Part shown: piece by piece, positions 53,254 to 62,396 of the stretch
How the letters are laid out: each line of letters starts with the position of its first letter
Position numbering within the stretch: the stretch's first letter is position 1
Source of the DNA: Pseudomonas wuhanensis
GTDB lineage: Bacteria > Pseudomonadota > Gammaproteobacteria > Pseudomonadales > Pseudomonadaceae
Length of the DNA stretch: 64,000 nt
NCBI RefSeq assembly: GCF_030687395.1
Contig: NZ_CP117430.1
Span: 3,844,001-3,908,000 of the forward strand
Direction: 5' to 3'
Made by a program: the position numbers and the translations under genes
Notes under the pieces: model-generated
Databases searched by the model: none
What the model saw: only the letters and a program-made list of their open reading frames with translations
Told to the model about the DNA's origin: nothing

Positions 53254-54291
53254 ATGACCCTGAAAACCACGTGGTACGAATCCGACAGCCGTTTCATCCC
53301 CGGGCATTATCAACCGGCATCCCTGATCGATCTGGCGCTGTCCCGGGACATCGACAGTCATCGTCTGCTACGCGGCACCGGGCTGTTTCATGAAGACATT
53401 CTGGCTGGTCAGACCCGCCTCAGCCCCCTGCAGTTTTTCGCGCTGATCGGCAACAGCCGACGTCTGCTGGATGCCGACGACAGCAGTTTTCTGTTCGGTC
53501 AGCGCCTGCTGCCCGGCCACTACGGCGCCGCCAGCCACGCCTTGCGCCATGCACAAAACCTGCACCAGGCACTCGATACTCTGGTGCAACAACAGGCGCT
53601 GCTCAGCCCGTTGATGACGCCGCGATTGGTGCTGGATGAAAAACACGCCTATCTCTATTGGCTGGACAGTTGCGGGGCCGGCGAACAATGGCGTTTTCTG
53701 CTGGAAGCAAGCATGACTTCGCTGGTGGCCATGAGTCGCGCGCTGAGCGGCCAGCGCTTGCCGTGGGAATGCAGTTTCAGCCATGCCGAGCCCCGTTACA
53801 TCGAGCAATATTGGGTGCATTTGGGCGAGCACACTCAGTTCAACCGGCCTCTGGACCTGATGCGCATCCCCCGGGAATTTCTCGCCCAGCGATGGCCCGA
53901 TGCATCGGCCACCGCTGGCCAGGTCGCCCGTCAGGAAGCTCAGGGGCAACTGCAACAGTTGGGCTGCACGTCGAGTTTTCTCGACGGCATGTACCGCTAT
54001 TTACAGCGCCACGTGCGCCACACCCCAAGCCTGGAACAAGCCGCCCAGGCCTTCGCCATGAGCCCCGCCACCCTCAAGCGCAAACTGCAGAAACACGACA
54101 CCGGTTTCCAGCAGCAGGTAGATTTGGTGCGCAAGCACGTGGCCCTGTACCTGTACCAGATCAAGGGGTTCAGCAATGAAGCAGTGGCCGAGTACCTGAG
54201 TTTCAACGATGCGGCAAACTTCCGCCGCTCGTTCAAGCGCTGGACTGGCAGTACGCCCAACTTGATCCGTCAGCTGTTCCATACCGGCTGA
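53254..54291 (+). CDS. AraC-family regulator
   Basis: The 345-residue protein has an Arabinose_bd-type N-terminal sensor region (LLRGTGLFHEDILAGQTRLSPLQFFALIGNSRRLL) and a C-terminal HTH_18 (residues ~240-340: SLEQAAQAFAMSPATLKRKLQKHDTGFQQ and FSNEAVAEYLSFNDAANFRRSFKRWTGSTP). It starts 9 bp after the degenerate GGDEF gene, so the two are co-transcribed. Position opposite the phytate receptor operon makes that operon a candidate target. Confidence 0.88.
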   Translation: MTLKTTWYESDSRFIPGHYQPASLIDLALSRDIDSHRLLRGTGLFHEDILAGQTRLSPLQFFALIGNSRRLLDADDSSFLFGQRLLPGHYGAASHALRHAQNLHQALDTLVQQQALLSPLMTPRLVLDEKHAYLYWLDSCGAGEQWRFLLEASMTSLVAMSRALSGQRLPWECSFSHAEPRYIEQYWVHLGEHTQFNRPLDLMRIPREFLAQRWPDASATAGQVARQEAQGQLQQLGCTSSFLDGMYRYLQRHVRHTPSLEQAAQAFAMSPATLKRKLQKHDTGFQQQVDLVRKHVALYLYQIKGFSNEAVAEYLSFNDAANFRRSFKRWTGSTPNLIRQLFHTG

Positions 54292-54305
54292 GGCGTCATG
54301 TGATC

Positions 54306-54346
54306 CGTAGGAGCTGTCGAGCTTGCGAGCCTGCGATCGCAGGCGA
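54306..54346. repeat. REP-like element
   Basis: GTAGGAGCTGTCGAGCTTGC followed by GAGCCTGCGATCGCAGGC is the same repeat type as at 9933, lying between convergent genes. Confidence 0.65.
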
Positions 54347-54347
54347 G

Positions 54348-54752
54348 TTATGAAAGAAGCGCTCTCAGCGGTGCTGGAATGGCAACAATGTCTTTGGTTT
54401 CAGGCGAGACACAAACATGAGTGACATTCGCGACAAACGATAGTGTCTCGTTGCCGACAAATCCTTCAACCAAAAACGTGAAGGAGTGAACCCCTAGCTT
54501 GGCGACGCTAACCTTGATGTCCAACTCATCATCCCAAGTCAGGGGAGTCAGTAACTCCAATGACATGGCGCGTACGGGTGGTAACACATCAAAACCCATC
54601 AGCGTTCTAAGCCCGGGTGTTCCCAACCACTTATCAAGCGCTCCATAAATAGCTTCCACTGCAAAATATGAAAATCGCGGGGTGTACACCACTCCCGCCG
54701 GATCACAATCTCCAAACAGAATGGTTCTGCTGACAAAAACCGCATTAGGCAT
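54348..54752 (-). CDS. Acyl-CoA thioesterase (4HBT hot-dog fold)
   Basis: The 134-residue protein has the hot-dog thioesterase signature TILFGDCDPAGVVYTPRFSYFAVEAIYGALDKWLG, with the D-x-(A/D) active-site region of 4-hydroxybenzoyl-CoA thioesterase relatives. The terminal part (SFTFLVEGFVGNETLSFVANVTHVCVSPETKDIVAIP) completes the fold. Substrate unknown. It is divergent from a thioesterase-like fragment at 54879. Confidence 0.85.
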   Translation of the reverse strand: MPNAVFVSRTILFGDCDPAGVVYTPRFSYFAVEAIYGALDKWLGTPGLRTLMGFDVLPPVRAMSLELLTPLTWDDELDIKVSVAKLGVHSFTFLVEGFVGNETLSFVANVTHVCVSPETKDIVAIPAPLRALLS

Positions 54753-54878
54753 TGATCTATTTTCCCTGTAGTTATCAGATGCCGGAAGTTATCCGAGTCC
54801 TTGGTTTTTATTTAATTACTTGCAGTTCGAGAGCGATGTCCATGTCTCCGCGCGGCAATCCATAACATAGCATTTCGG

Positions 54879-55178
54879 GTGCAGGTATCTGCAACTCTCG
54901 TTAAGACCCAACTGCTTTACTGGGATGAAAAATGGTTTTATTTCCAGCATGTTTTCATGGTGGGATCAAAAGTTTCGGCAGTGGCCAATGTCAAGGCACT
55001 CTTGATCGACCGCTCGCGCAAAGTCGTAGACCCTGCCCGAATATTCGCACTGATTGGTGAATCCCCTGAACCTCCAGCAGTACCGGAATCCATTGCTGAT
55101 TGGGTTGTACGTCCTCGAGCACAACCACACGCTGCAGCATACGAACAGGCAAAGGCTCTCGATTCACTGAGCGAATAG
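54879..55178 (+). pseudogene. C-terminal part of a second thioesterase-like gene
   Basis: The frame (GTG at 54879 or open slightly earlier) gives VQVSATLVKTQLLYWDEKWFYFQHVFMVGSKVSAVANVKALLIDRSRKVVDPARIFALIG. This matches the second half of hot-dog proteins of the DUF4442/thioesterase type, then a short hydrophilic tail. The N-terminal half with the active-site loop is absent and no SD is seen, so a truncated remnant is likely. A short stand-alone protein cannot be excluded. Confidence 0.5.
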
Positions 55179-55385
55179 TCGGTTTGCGAGGCCCTATAGG
55201 GAACTCATTGCCGTTGATGGATTGCCCGCCCTTCCGGGTTTTCGAGCCAATTCATGAACGGCACGACGATGGGACTGTAAACTGGCCGTTCAAAAAGGCA
55301 TTGCCTTATTGGACGCCCCAGACTGAGCCAGCTGGCGATGCCAGGCTGGTCGCCCCTCTTCACCACCTCAAACAAGAGATCCCCC

Positions 55386-55766
55386 ATGGCAAACCACGAC
55401 CTCACCTTTCTCCCCGACCCAGACCCGGAATCCATCTCCTCCGACGTCGCCGGTTTCGGCGGCCTTCTGGTCTCCACTCAAATCCCTACTCGCGCCGACG
55501 GCAGCCTGGAACTGGGTGGCATCGCCGAGCAGAGTGAATGCACTCTGCAAGCACTCAAGGTAGCGCTGGAGCTTGCCGGCAGTTCCATGGACCGGGTGCT
55601 GCATCTGACCATTTACCTGACTGACATGGCCGACCGCGCCGCTTTCAACGAAGTCTACAAACGCTTCTTCGCCAAGCCGTGGCCGGTTCGCGCCGCCGTT
55701 GGCGTGGCGTCCCTGGCGGTCGAAGGCATGCGCGTGGAAGTGACCGCGATGGCGGCCAAGGGCTGA
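55386..55766 (+). CDS. RidA-family (YjgF/UK114) protein
   Basis: The 126-residue protein has the family core FGGLLVSTQIPTRADGSLELGGIAEQSECTLQALKVALELAGSSMDRVLHLTIYLTDMADRAAFNEVYKRFF and PVRAAVGVASLAVEGMRVEVTAMA. It has V rather than R/C in the final conserved segment before SLAVEGM, so it belongs to an Rid subfamily other than true RidA. RidA deaminates reactive enamines; the subfamilies often assist amino-acid or amine catabolism. It converges with the GlxA-type regulator gene, which may control it. Confidence 0.85.
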   Translation: MANHDLTFLPDPDPESISSDVAGFGGLLVSTQIPTRADGSLELGGIAEQSECTLQALKVALELAGSSMDRVLHLTIYLTDMADRAAFNEVYKRFFAKPWPVRAAVGVASLAVEGMRVEVTAMAAKG

Positions 55767-55863
55767 GCCTGCGGACATGTCCGGTGGCCCTGCTCCAACG
55801 AGCGTCCGCCACCGGGCATCACTCATTCAGGGAGATCCTCACTGGTACGCAAAAAAGCAGTGA

Positions 55864-56847
55864 TTATTTAACGAGCCGTTTTTCCTTGGAAGGCCTGTAG
55901 CCGAAGTACGAGCTATAGCACTTGCTGAAATGACTGGGCGACACGAAGCCACAGGCAACCAGCACGTCTACCTGGGATAGCTCTGTGTGCTGAAGCAGTC
56001 GACGCGCTTCGGTGATGCGCAGCTCCATGTAATATCGCTGCGGCGTTGTCCCGAGCTGCTCCTTGAACAAGCGTTCGAGTTGTCGCCGGGAACGGCCCGC
56101 GTAGACCGCCAGTTGCTCCAGCTCCAGAGGCTCTTCGAGGTTGGCATCCATCAGCTTGACCACCTCTCGCAACGGCGCGCTCACACAGATGTTTTCAGCC
56201 GGTTTAATACGCCGGTAGCGAGACTCCTCGAAAGCGAGAATGTCCTCGATACCCTCGACCAGGGCTTTATCGTGCAGTTCTTTGATCCAGTCCAACGCCA
56301 TATGAAATGCCCCAGAGGGACTGGAAGCGGTGAGCCGGTCTCGATCGATGACATAGGGCTCACTGGTGACATGCGTCGCCTTGGAGATTTCCGCGAGTGC
56401 GGGACGATGTTCGGGGTGAATGGCGCAACGGTATCCATCGAGCAAGCCTGCGCTGCCCAGGAACCACGCACCATTCCACAACCCGGCCAGACTGACGCCC
56501 TGATCTGCCGCCGCTCGCAACAGGCTGATGAACTCATCAGTCGTCTTCAGTTCTGTCCTGTAGCCGCCGCAAATGACCAGCAGGTCCAGGTCGTGAATGG
56601 CTGAAGAATCGATACGTGCGTCTGGCCGAATGACCAGGCCCAAGTCGCTGATGACCTCCCCCTCGTTCAAGCCGAACGTTCGGGAAGAGAACAAGCCGGG
56701 GCGCAGAAGATTCGCGGTGACAATCGTGTCCAGCGCTTGCGTGAACGCGGGCAGCGAGAAATGCTCGAGCAGCAGAAAGCCTGCTCGTACCATCTGGGTA
56801 GGCCCGTTGGGGTTTTCATTCAGATAGCGGAGGTTTTTTCCTTTCAT
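55864..56847 (-). CDS. GlxA-type AraC regulator (DJ-1/PfpI domain plus HTH_18)
   Basis: The ~327-residue protein has an N-terminal DJ-1/PfpI-like domain (VRAGFLLLEHFSLPAFTQALDTIVTANLL, LDLLVICGGYRTE, GLWNGAWFLGSAGLLDGYRCAIHPEH) where the usual nucleophile Cys is replaced by Asn/Gly. The C-terminal AraC HTH covers ~225-325 (LELEQLAVYAGRSRRQLERLFKEQLGTTPQRYYMELRITEARRLLQHT). Relatives (GbdR, CdhR, ArgR) sense quaternary amines or amino acids. Start uncertain: ATG 56847 has GGAGG too close; GTG 56889 is an alternative. Confidence 0.85.
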   Translation of the reverse strand: MKGKNLRYLNENPNGPTQMVRAGFLLLEHFSLPAFTQALDTIVTANLLRPGLFSSRTFGLNEGEVISDLGLVIRPDARIDSSAIHDLDLLVICGGYRTELKTTDEFISLLRAAADQGVSLAGLWNGAWFLGSAGLLDGYRCAIHPEHRPALAEISKATHVTSEPYVIDRDRLTASSPSGAFHMALDWIKELHDKALVEGIEDILAFEESRYRRIKPAENICVSAPLREVVKLMDANLEEPLELEQLAVYAGRSRRQLERLFKEQLGTTPQRYYMELRITEARRLLQHTELSQVDVLVACGFVSPSHFSKCYSSYFGYRPSKEKRLVK

Positions 56848-57135
56848 GCCTCCGCTGAATTGACGTCGCTCGATCAATGTTCGACCCACTCGGTTACGTT
56901 AGCCAATCTGTCATCTGGTGCGCTTTTAAAGCGTCATGCTAACGGCAAAAGCTCAAAAAACCCTAGTACCATTATGCAACCGATCAGGCGAGTTGAAAGC
57001 CGTGACGAAGCGGGTCTTTATCATCGACGAAAATGATGTTGTGGCCGGTGATCCGGGCCTAGCCACAAATACTTGAAAACCCGAACTCCCTTCATACCGC
57101 TGTATCTAATGTGTAGGTCAATGGAGGTGAGCGAA

Positions 57136-57354
57136 ATGAACAATGACGATGTTAATGACGACGAATCAGAAACGACCTCGAACGTCCCGCCTGCCGATAC
57201 GTCTGGCAAACCCGTCGATGTGGTCGAAAGAGAGCTTGAGGACAGCGACAGTGACGCCGAAAGTTTAGATGAAGCGCGAAACCAGGAGCGGGAGGCTGAA
57301 GAGCTCAGGCGAAAAGTAGCGGAGATAGAACGCAAGGTGGCGGACGGTAATTAG
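57136..57354 (+). CDS. Small acidic coiled-coil protein
   Basis: The 72-residue protein is very acidic and Ser/Asp-rich in its first half (MNNDDVNDDESETTSNVP). Its second half is a charged amphipathic helix (DEARNQEREAEELRRKVAEI) likely to form a coiled coil. GGAGGTGAGCGAA directly precedes ATG 57136, which decides this start over the upstream ones. Function unknown. The preceding 290 bp (56848-57135) show no other convincing gene. Confidence 0.6.
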   Translation: MNNDDVNDDESETTSNVPPADTSGKPVDVVERELEDSDSDAESLDEARNQEREAEELRRKVAEIERKVADGN

Positions 57355-57437
57355 CAAAATGCCGGAGGGGCGAGAAACATCATGATGCAAATGCTGGCCG
57401 AGGGTGATCTCACAAACGGGGTTATGCGCTCCGATAA

Positions 57438-57505
57438 TTGACCGTTTTGGGTTGTGGATTCAACCGGTCGATACAACAGATTGCAATTGGGCCAAAACCG
57501 GTCAA
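57438..57505. promoter_or_regulatory. Nested palindromic operator before the ABC operon
   Basis: TTGACCGTTTTGG (57438-57450) is matched in reverse by CCAAAACCGGTCAA (57492-57505). Between them GTTGT and ACAAC form an inner inverted repeat around CAACCGGTCGA. The motif AACCGGTC(A/G)AT thus occurs twice directly and once inverted. It lies about 100 bp upstream of the binding-protein start and probably binds a dimeric or tetrameric regulator; which one is unknown. Confidence 0.6.
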
Positions 57506-57600
57506 TATCGCTCCTTTCGTCTACCCTCACACAGCGCCACGCAGCATTAGCTTATGTCAGGCGCCTTGACACTCTTTCGTTAATACACCGGAGATCTTCC

Positions 57601-58452
57601 ATGCTCAAGCGCACCCTGGCATTGGCCATCGGCTTGACCCTGTCATTTTGCACCCTGTTGGCGCAGGCTGCCGATACGCTGAAAGTCAGCGCGATTCCCG
57701 ATGAAGCCCCTACCGAACTGCTCCGCAAGTTCAAGCCGCTTGGCGCCTATCTGGAACAACAATTGGGCATGAAGGTCGAGTTCGTGCCCGTGAGCGACTA
57801 TCCGGCCGTGGTCGAGGCGCTGGCCACCGACCGCATCGACCTGGCCTGGCTGGGCGGCTTCACGTTCGTGCAGGCACGCCTGAAAACCGGCAATGCCATT
57901 CCACTGGTACAGCGCGAACAGGACGCCCAATTCACCAGCAAATTCATCACCGCCGACCCTGCCGTCAGGTCCCTCGCCGATCTCAAGGGCAAGACCTTTG
58001 CATTTGGCTCGGTGTCCTCCACTTCAGGCAGTCTCATGCCGCGTTATTTCATGTTGAAGGACGGCATCAAGCCAGAAACCTACTTCAGTCGCGTGGGCTA
58101 CTCCGGCGCCCATGACGCCACTGTCGCCTGGGTCCAGGCCGGCAAGGTGGACGCCGGGGTACTGAACGCCAGCGTGTGGGAAAAACTGGTCGCCGCCGGC
58201 AAGGTCGACACCACCAAGGTCAAGGTGTTTGCGACCACCCCGGCCTACTTCGACTACAACTGGACAGTGCGCGGGACCCTCGACCCAGCGTTGGCGGCCA
58301 AGATCAAGGCTGCCTTCCTGGCTCTCGATCCGGCGAACCCCAAGGACAAGGAAATTCTGGATCTGCAGGCCGCCAGCCGATTCATCGAAACCAAGCCTGA
58401 AAACTACAAAGGCATCGAGGAAGCCGCACTCGCCGCCGAACTGCTCAAATGA
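57601..58452 (+). CDS. PhnD-type periplasmic binding protein (phosphonate/phosphite or selenate transporter)
   Basis: The 283-residue protein has a signal peptide ([20 protein letters not shown], cleaved after AQA) and the PhnD-like fold ([88 protein letters not shown]). This sequence type is, from memory, annotated in Pseudomonas as a putative selenate ABC transporter component, but phosphonate or phosphite import is equally compatible. ATG 58449 of the ATPase gene overlaps its stop. Confidence 0.85.
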   Translation: MLKRTLALAIGLTLSFCTLLAQAADTLKVSAIPDEAPTELLRKFKPLGAYLEQQLGMKVEFVPVSDYPAVVEALATDRIDLAWLGGFTFVQARLKTGNAIPLVQREQDAQFTSKFITADPAVRSLADLKGKTFAFGSVSSTSGSLMPRYFMLKDGIKPETYFSRVGYSGAHDATVAWVQAGKVDAGVLNASVWEKLVAAGKVDTTKVKVFATTPAYFDYNWTVRGTLDPALAAKIKAAFLALDPANPKDKEILDLQAASRFIETKPENYKGIEEAALAAELLK

Positions 58453-59246
58453 CATTGCGTCTGACCCAGGTCAGCCTTACCCACGCCAACGGCGTCCGGG
58501 CGCTGCGTGGCGTGGACCTGCATATCGGTGCAAGCGAACAGGTCGCCATCATCGGCCCGTCTGGCGCAGGCAAGTCGAGCCTGCTCAACCTGCTGGCCAC
58601 CGCCCTGAGACCGGGCAACGGCGAGTTGCAGGTGCTCGGCGAGCACGCCTGGCGGCTATCTGCCCGTCAGCGTCAGCGTCTGCGCGCTCGCATCGGCCTG
58701 ATCCATCAATCGCCTCCCCTGCCACCGCGCCAACGCGTGATCACCGCGGTTCTGGCCGGAAAGCTGGGTCAGTGGGGTTTGGGCAAGAGCCTGTTGAACC
58801 TGCTGCATCCACTGGATATTCCGGGCGCACGCGCGGCATTGGCCAGGCTGGACCTGAGTGACAAGTTGTTCGCGCAATGCCAGCAACTGTCCGGCGGACA
58901 GCTGCAGCGCGTGGGCATTGCCCGCGTGTTGTACCAAGCGCCCGAGGTGTTGCTGGCCGATGAGCCGGTATCGGCCATGGACCCTGTGTTGGCCCAACAC
59001 ACGCTTTCGGTGCTCTGTCGCCATGCCCGGCAGCACAACGTCACCCTGGTCGCCAGCCTGCACGCGGTGGAGCTGGCCCTGGCGCATTTTTCGCGCATCA
59101 TCGGCTTGCGTGATGGACAGATCCTGTTCGACCTTCAGGCCAGCGAAGTCGACCGTGAGTTGCTCGACAAGCTCTACGCCAACGAACAATTGCTGTCCCC
59201 ACCGATTGCTCCGGCGCCCTTGAGTGTGCAAATTCCCCGATGCTGA
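58449..59246 (+). CDS. PhnC-type ABC transporter ATPase
   Basis: The 265-residue protein has Walker [18 protein letters not shown]-loop [16 protein letters not shown], signature [17 protein letters not shown], Walker [16 protein letters not shown] and the switch His in [18 protein letters not shown]. This is the PhnC/PtxA group of oxyanion importers. It overlaps the genes on both sides by 4-7 bp, so the four-gene operon is tightly coupled. Confidence 0.9.
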   Translation: MTLRLTQVSLTHANGVRALRGVDLHIGASEQVAIIGPSGAGKSSLLNLLATALRPGNGELQVLGEHAWRLSARQRQRLRARIGLIHQSPPLPPRQRVITAVLAGKLGQWGLGKSLLNLLHPLDIPGARAALARLDLSDKLFAQCQQLSGGQLQRVGIARVLYQAPEVLLADEPVSAMDPVLAQHTLSVLCRHARQHNVTLVASLHAVELALAHFSRIIGLRDGQILFDLQASEVDRELLDKLYANEQLLSPPIAPAPLSVQIPRC

Positions 59247-60067
59247 CCCGTGATACCCGAGATCCCGCCGCCCTGCCCCGCCTGCTGCTCACCTTGCTGG
59301 CCCTTGCCCTGCTGTGGCCGGGCATCCATTTCAGCGAGTTGGACCTCAGCGTGCTGGTGGCGAGTGACAGTCAGAGCGAGATGGGCCGGTTTGTATCCGC
59401 CTTCTGGCCACCGGCCCATGGCGAAGAGTTCATTGAGCTGCTGTTGCAAGCCACCCTGCAGACCCTGGCCATCGCCACGGCGGGCATGGCCCTGGCGTTG
59501 CTGTTGGCAGTCCCCGCCAGCCTGTTGGCCAGCCGTGCTCTGTCGCTGTCTGCTGCCTCCCGGGCCGGTCACCCGAGTTATTGGGGCCAACTGCTGCGCT
59601 GGCCCATACGCGGTTTACTGATCTTTCTGCGCAGCGTGCCGGAAATCGTCTGGGCCCTGCTGTTCGTGCGCGCCGTCGGCCTCGGCCCGACGGCCGGGGT
59701 GCTGGCCATTGCCATTACCTACAGCGGCATGTTGGGTAAGGTTTACGCGGAAATTTTCGAATCGGTCGACCAGCGTCCGGCCCACGCGCTACTGCAATCG
59801 GGCAGCGGTCGGCTCGCAGCCTTTTGCTACGGGATCCTGCCCAATGTCGCTGCGGAGTTGCTCTCGTACACGGTGTACCGCTGGGAATGCGCAATCCGCG
59901 CCTCGGTGGTGATGGGCTTTGTCGGTGCCGGCGGTCTGGGCCAGCAAATGGATCTGTCGTTGCGCATGTTCGCCGGCGGTGAAGTGGCCAGTTTGTTGCT
60001 GACGTTCCTTGTGCTGGTGCTGCTCGCCGATCAACTCAGCCGCCTGCTGCGCTGGAGGCTGGCATGA
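59240..60067 (+). CDS. PhnE-type ABC permease 1
   Basis: The 275-residue membrane protein has the PhnE pattern: [38 protein letters not shown], then [109 protein letters not shown]. The last part is the permease/ATPase coupling and closing motif. It overlaps the next permease by ATGA. Confidence 0.9.
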   Translation: MLTRDTRDPAALPRLLLTLLALALLWPGIHFSELDLSVLVASDSQSEMGRFVSAFWPPAHGEEFIELLLQATLQTLAIATAGMALALLLAVPASLLASRALSLSAASRAGHPSYWGQLLRWPIRGLLIFLRSVPEIVWALLFVRAVGLGPTAGVLAIAITYSGMLGKVYAEIFESVDQRPAHALLQSGSGRLAAFCYGILPNVAAELLSYTVYRWECAIRASVVMGFVGAGGLGQQMDLSLRMFAGGEVASLLLTFLVLVLLADQLSRLLRWRLA

Positions 60068-60831
60068 ATCGCCTGATCAATCTGGCACTGCTGCTCTGCA
60101 TCGGCGCAGCGGTGGTCGCCTCGTTCATCTACCTGGGCATTGACCTCGGTGAGCTCGGGGGTGCCGGCAACCTGAAGCAGATGGGTGCTTATGCGCAGCG
60201 CTTTCTCAGCCCGGACTTGAGCTCCGGCCATCTGCAAGCCATCGGCCACGGCGCCCTGGAAACCATTGCCATGTCTGCCCTTGGCACCCTGCTCGCGGCG
60301 GTATTCGGCCTGCTGTTGGCATTGCCCGCGGCCGGGCGCTTCGGCTGGCCATTGCAGAGCGCGTCGCGTCTGGTGCTCAACGCCTTGCGCGCGGTTCCGG
60401 AACTGGTGTGGGCCGCGCTGATGGTCCTTGCCGCTGGGCTCGGCCCCAATGCCGGCACCCTGGCATTAGCCCTGCACACCACCGGCGTGCTCGGTCGGCT
60501 GTTCGCCGAAGCGCTGGAAAACACCCCACCAGAACCCGCCGAAGCCATCCGCCTGCAGGGCGGCAACGCCGTATGGGCGTTCTGTTACGGCACCCTGCCC
60601 AACCTGTTGCCACAGCTACTGGCCTACATCCTGTACCGCTGGGAAAACAATATCCGCATGGCCAGTGTGCTTGGCTTCGTCGGTGCAGGTGGTTTGGGGC
60701 AAATGCTCTATGTCAGCCTCAGCCTGTTCCAGGAAGCGCAAGCCAGCACGGTTATTCTGGCCATGCTGTTACTGGTACTCGCCGTCGATACATTGAGCAG
60801 CTGGAGCCGTCAGCGCTGGGTCAAGGCCTGA
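60064..60831 (+). CDS. PhnE-type ABC permease 2
   Basis: The 255-residue protein is a second, shorter PhnE-like permease, with [139 protein letters not shown]. Two permease genes suggest a heterodimeric channel, as in some phosphonate and hypophosphite systems. Confidence 0.9.
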   Translation: MNRLINLALLLCIGAAVVASFIYLGIDLGELGGAGNLKQMGAYAQRFLSPDLSSGHLQAIGHGALETIAMSALGTLLAAVFGLLLALPAAGRFGWPLQSASRLVLNALRAVPELVWAALMVLAAGLGPNAGTLALALHTTGVLGRLFAEALENTPPEPAEAIRLQGGNAVWAFCYGTLPNLLPQLLAYILYRWENNIRMASVLGFVGAGGLGQMLYVSLSLFQEAQASTVILAMLLLVLAVDTLSSWSRQRWVKA

Positions 60832-60893
60832 TTGCTTTCGCAGCACAGATGCATCTGCAAGGTGCCCGGCAATCGTTCAGTGGGTCTTCGAAG

Positions 60894-60968
60894 TTATGCA
60901 AACCCGAGGAACGACAGGATAACCACGACGATCACAACGACCCCAACGATGTAGATGATGTTGTTCAT
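60894..60968 (-). CDS. 24-residue single-helix membrane peptide
   Basis: MNNIIYIVGVVVIVVVILSF followed by LGFA is one uninterrupted membrane helix. AGAGGTGG lies 6 bases before the ATG (60968), and the stop is TAA at 60896-60894. Very similar miniature proteins (MNxIIYIVG...VVxILSFxGL) recur in Pseudomonas genomes as I remember them. It lies alone in the 339-bp gap 60832-61170. Confidence 0.6.
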   Translation of the reverse strand: MNNIIYIVGVVVIVVVILSFLGFA

Positions 60969-61170
60969 GAAGGCCACCTCTCAATCTGGACAGGGACTGC
61001 GACACGAGAGTGCTACAAATACAAGGTACTGCACCTTTGCGCGCAATTCCATTCGGAGCACGCATAGGCTCCGATCTCGCCGAAACCTTGGTTTGACGCT
61101 GGGGGTTACATGGATCCTGAACGGGTGGACATGCTTGAAGACGCAGCGGGCTGATCGGCGGCGCAGGTGG

Positions 61171-62367
61171 CTACGCTCTTGGCGCTCGGCTCGGTGAAAC
61201 GTCGGACCGCCATGTGCTCGGTGACAATCGGGCTAGCGCCCGTCGAAAGCCTTCCACTTTGGTCACATCCCCCCGGGTTCTGTGCGTAACGACGCCATAG
61301 GCATAAGGAAGTAAACCCTCCAGCCAGTCTCGTGGGTGGATCTCGACGCTTTTCTCCAGTGTCGCGAGGACCCAGTCGGGAAGCCATGACATATCGCGGT
61401 CCGAGAAGTTGACTTCGCCTGCGATCAGCAACGCCAGCGTGGTACGCAGCGAAGACTTGTCTTTCAACAATCGTTCTTGCAGCGCTTGGCAAGCGTCCGG
61501 GTCATCCAGTAACACGCGAAGATCGTTGGGTTTGTTCAGCTTCAGTGAGGCTGGAAGCAGTGCCGATAAGGCCGGTAACGACTCCTTCCAGCGTTTGTGC
61601 ACCTCGAGATCAATTCCGACGAAGTCCAGCAGCGGAGGCTCAAGCGGCGCGTCACGGATAACCGTGGGTGTCAGATAGCGCAGGCGAAGGCTCATGATGT
61701 CCATGAAGAGCCGGTCACTGGCACATAAAGACTCTAGGGCAGCTGCGGTGCGTGGTGTGGTTGATGGAGGTGGGCCGATAATGAACGTCGCATTGCGCCG
61801 GTGAGGCAGGTAATGAATGTCGCCCCAGCTGTCGTTCAGGCAGTGTGCAAGCCAAGCCTGGGGTGTAGGGCCGTTGAACGGGTCCAGATTCATGGGGACG
61901 CCAAAACCGTTGAACACCACATGACCGAGGGGGTTGAGGCGGCTCTTCAATAGTTGGTGGAACGCGTGATCAAACACTATCGGGGCATAACCGTTCTGGG
62001 TGTAGAGGTCGACAATAATGACGTCGTACCGGTCGGGGGTGACGTCCAGGAAGTGCGCGGCATCAGCGACCACGCTGTCAAAGTCGATATGCGCTGCAAG
62101 TCGGTTCCGGTTATCGAGGCTGCGCACGAGTGCGGTCTCGTCCAGATCAACGGCCAACAGACGGGCCACTCTGGTGCTGGCTGCGATCGGCGCCAGCGCC
62201 ACACCGTCCGAAAGCCCCAGCATCAGAACCGAGATTCGATCCTTGGACGGGTCCCCCAGGAAACCGGTACAGCCCATATCATCATAATATTGGCCGCAGA
62301 AGATCTGTTCATGTTGAGCAGATTCTGGTCGATCCTTGAAGTCCGGCATGGTGAAAGGCAACTCCAT
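61171..62367 (-). CDS. Spermidine-synthase-like (SAM-binding Rossmann fold) protein
   Basis: The 398-residue protein has a Rossmann core at residues ~40-180: ISVLMLGLSDGVALAPIAASTRVARLLAVDLDETALVRSLDN, then VVADAAHFLDVTPDRYDVIIVDLYTQNGYAP and LNPLGHVVFNGFGVP. This is the spermidine synthase/methyltransferase arrangement (binding acidic residue in AVDLDE; D-Y-type loop in DLYTQNG). The C-terminal ~200 residues are helical and unassigned. It is 29 bp downstream of the MFS gene on the same strand. Substrate unknown; small-molecule biosynthesis is likely. Confidence 0.7.
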   Translation of the reverse strand: MELPFTMPDFKDRPESAQHEQIFCGQYYDDMGCTGFLGDPSKDRISVLMLGLSDGVALAPIAASTRVARLLAVDLDETALVRSLDNRNRLAAHIDFDSVVADAAHFLDVTPDRYDVIIVDLYTQNGYAPIVFDHAFHQLLKSRLNPLGHVVFNGFGVPMNLDPFNGPTPQAWLAHCLNDSWGDIHYLPHRRNATFIIGPPPSTTPRTAAALESLCASDRLFMDIMSLRLRYLTPTVIRDAPLEPPLLDFVGIDLEVHKRWKESLPALSALLPASLKLNKPNDLRVLLDDPDACQALQERLLKDKSSLRTTLALLIAGEVNFSDRDMSWLPDWVLATLEKSVEIHPRDWLEGLLPYAYGVVTHRTRGDVTKVEGFRRALARLSPSTWRSDVSPSRAPRA

Positions 62368-62396
62368 TTGTAAGAGGCGGGGGGCGGCGAGGCACG

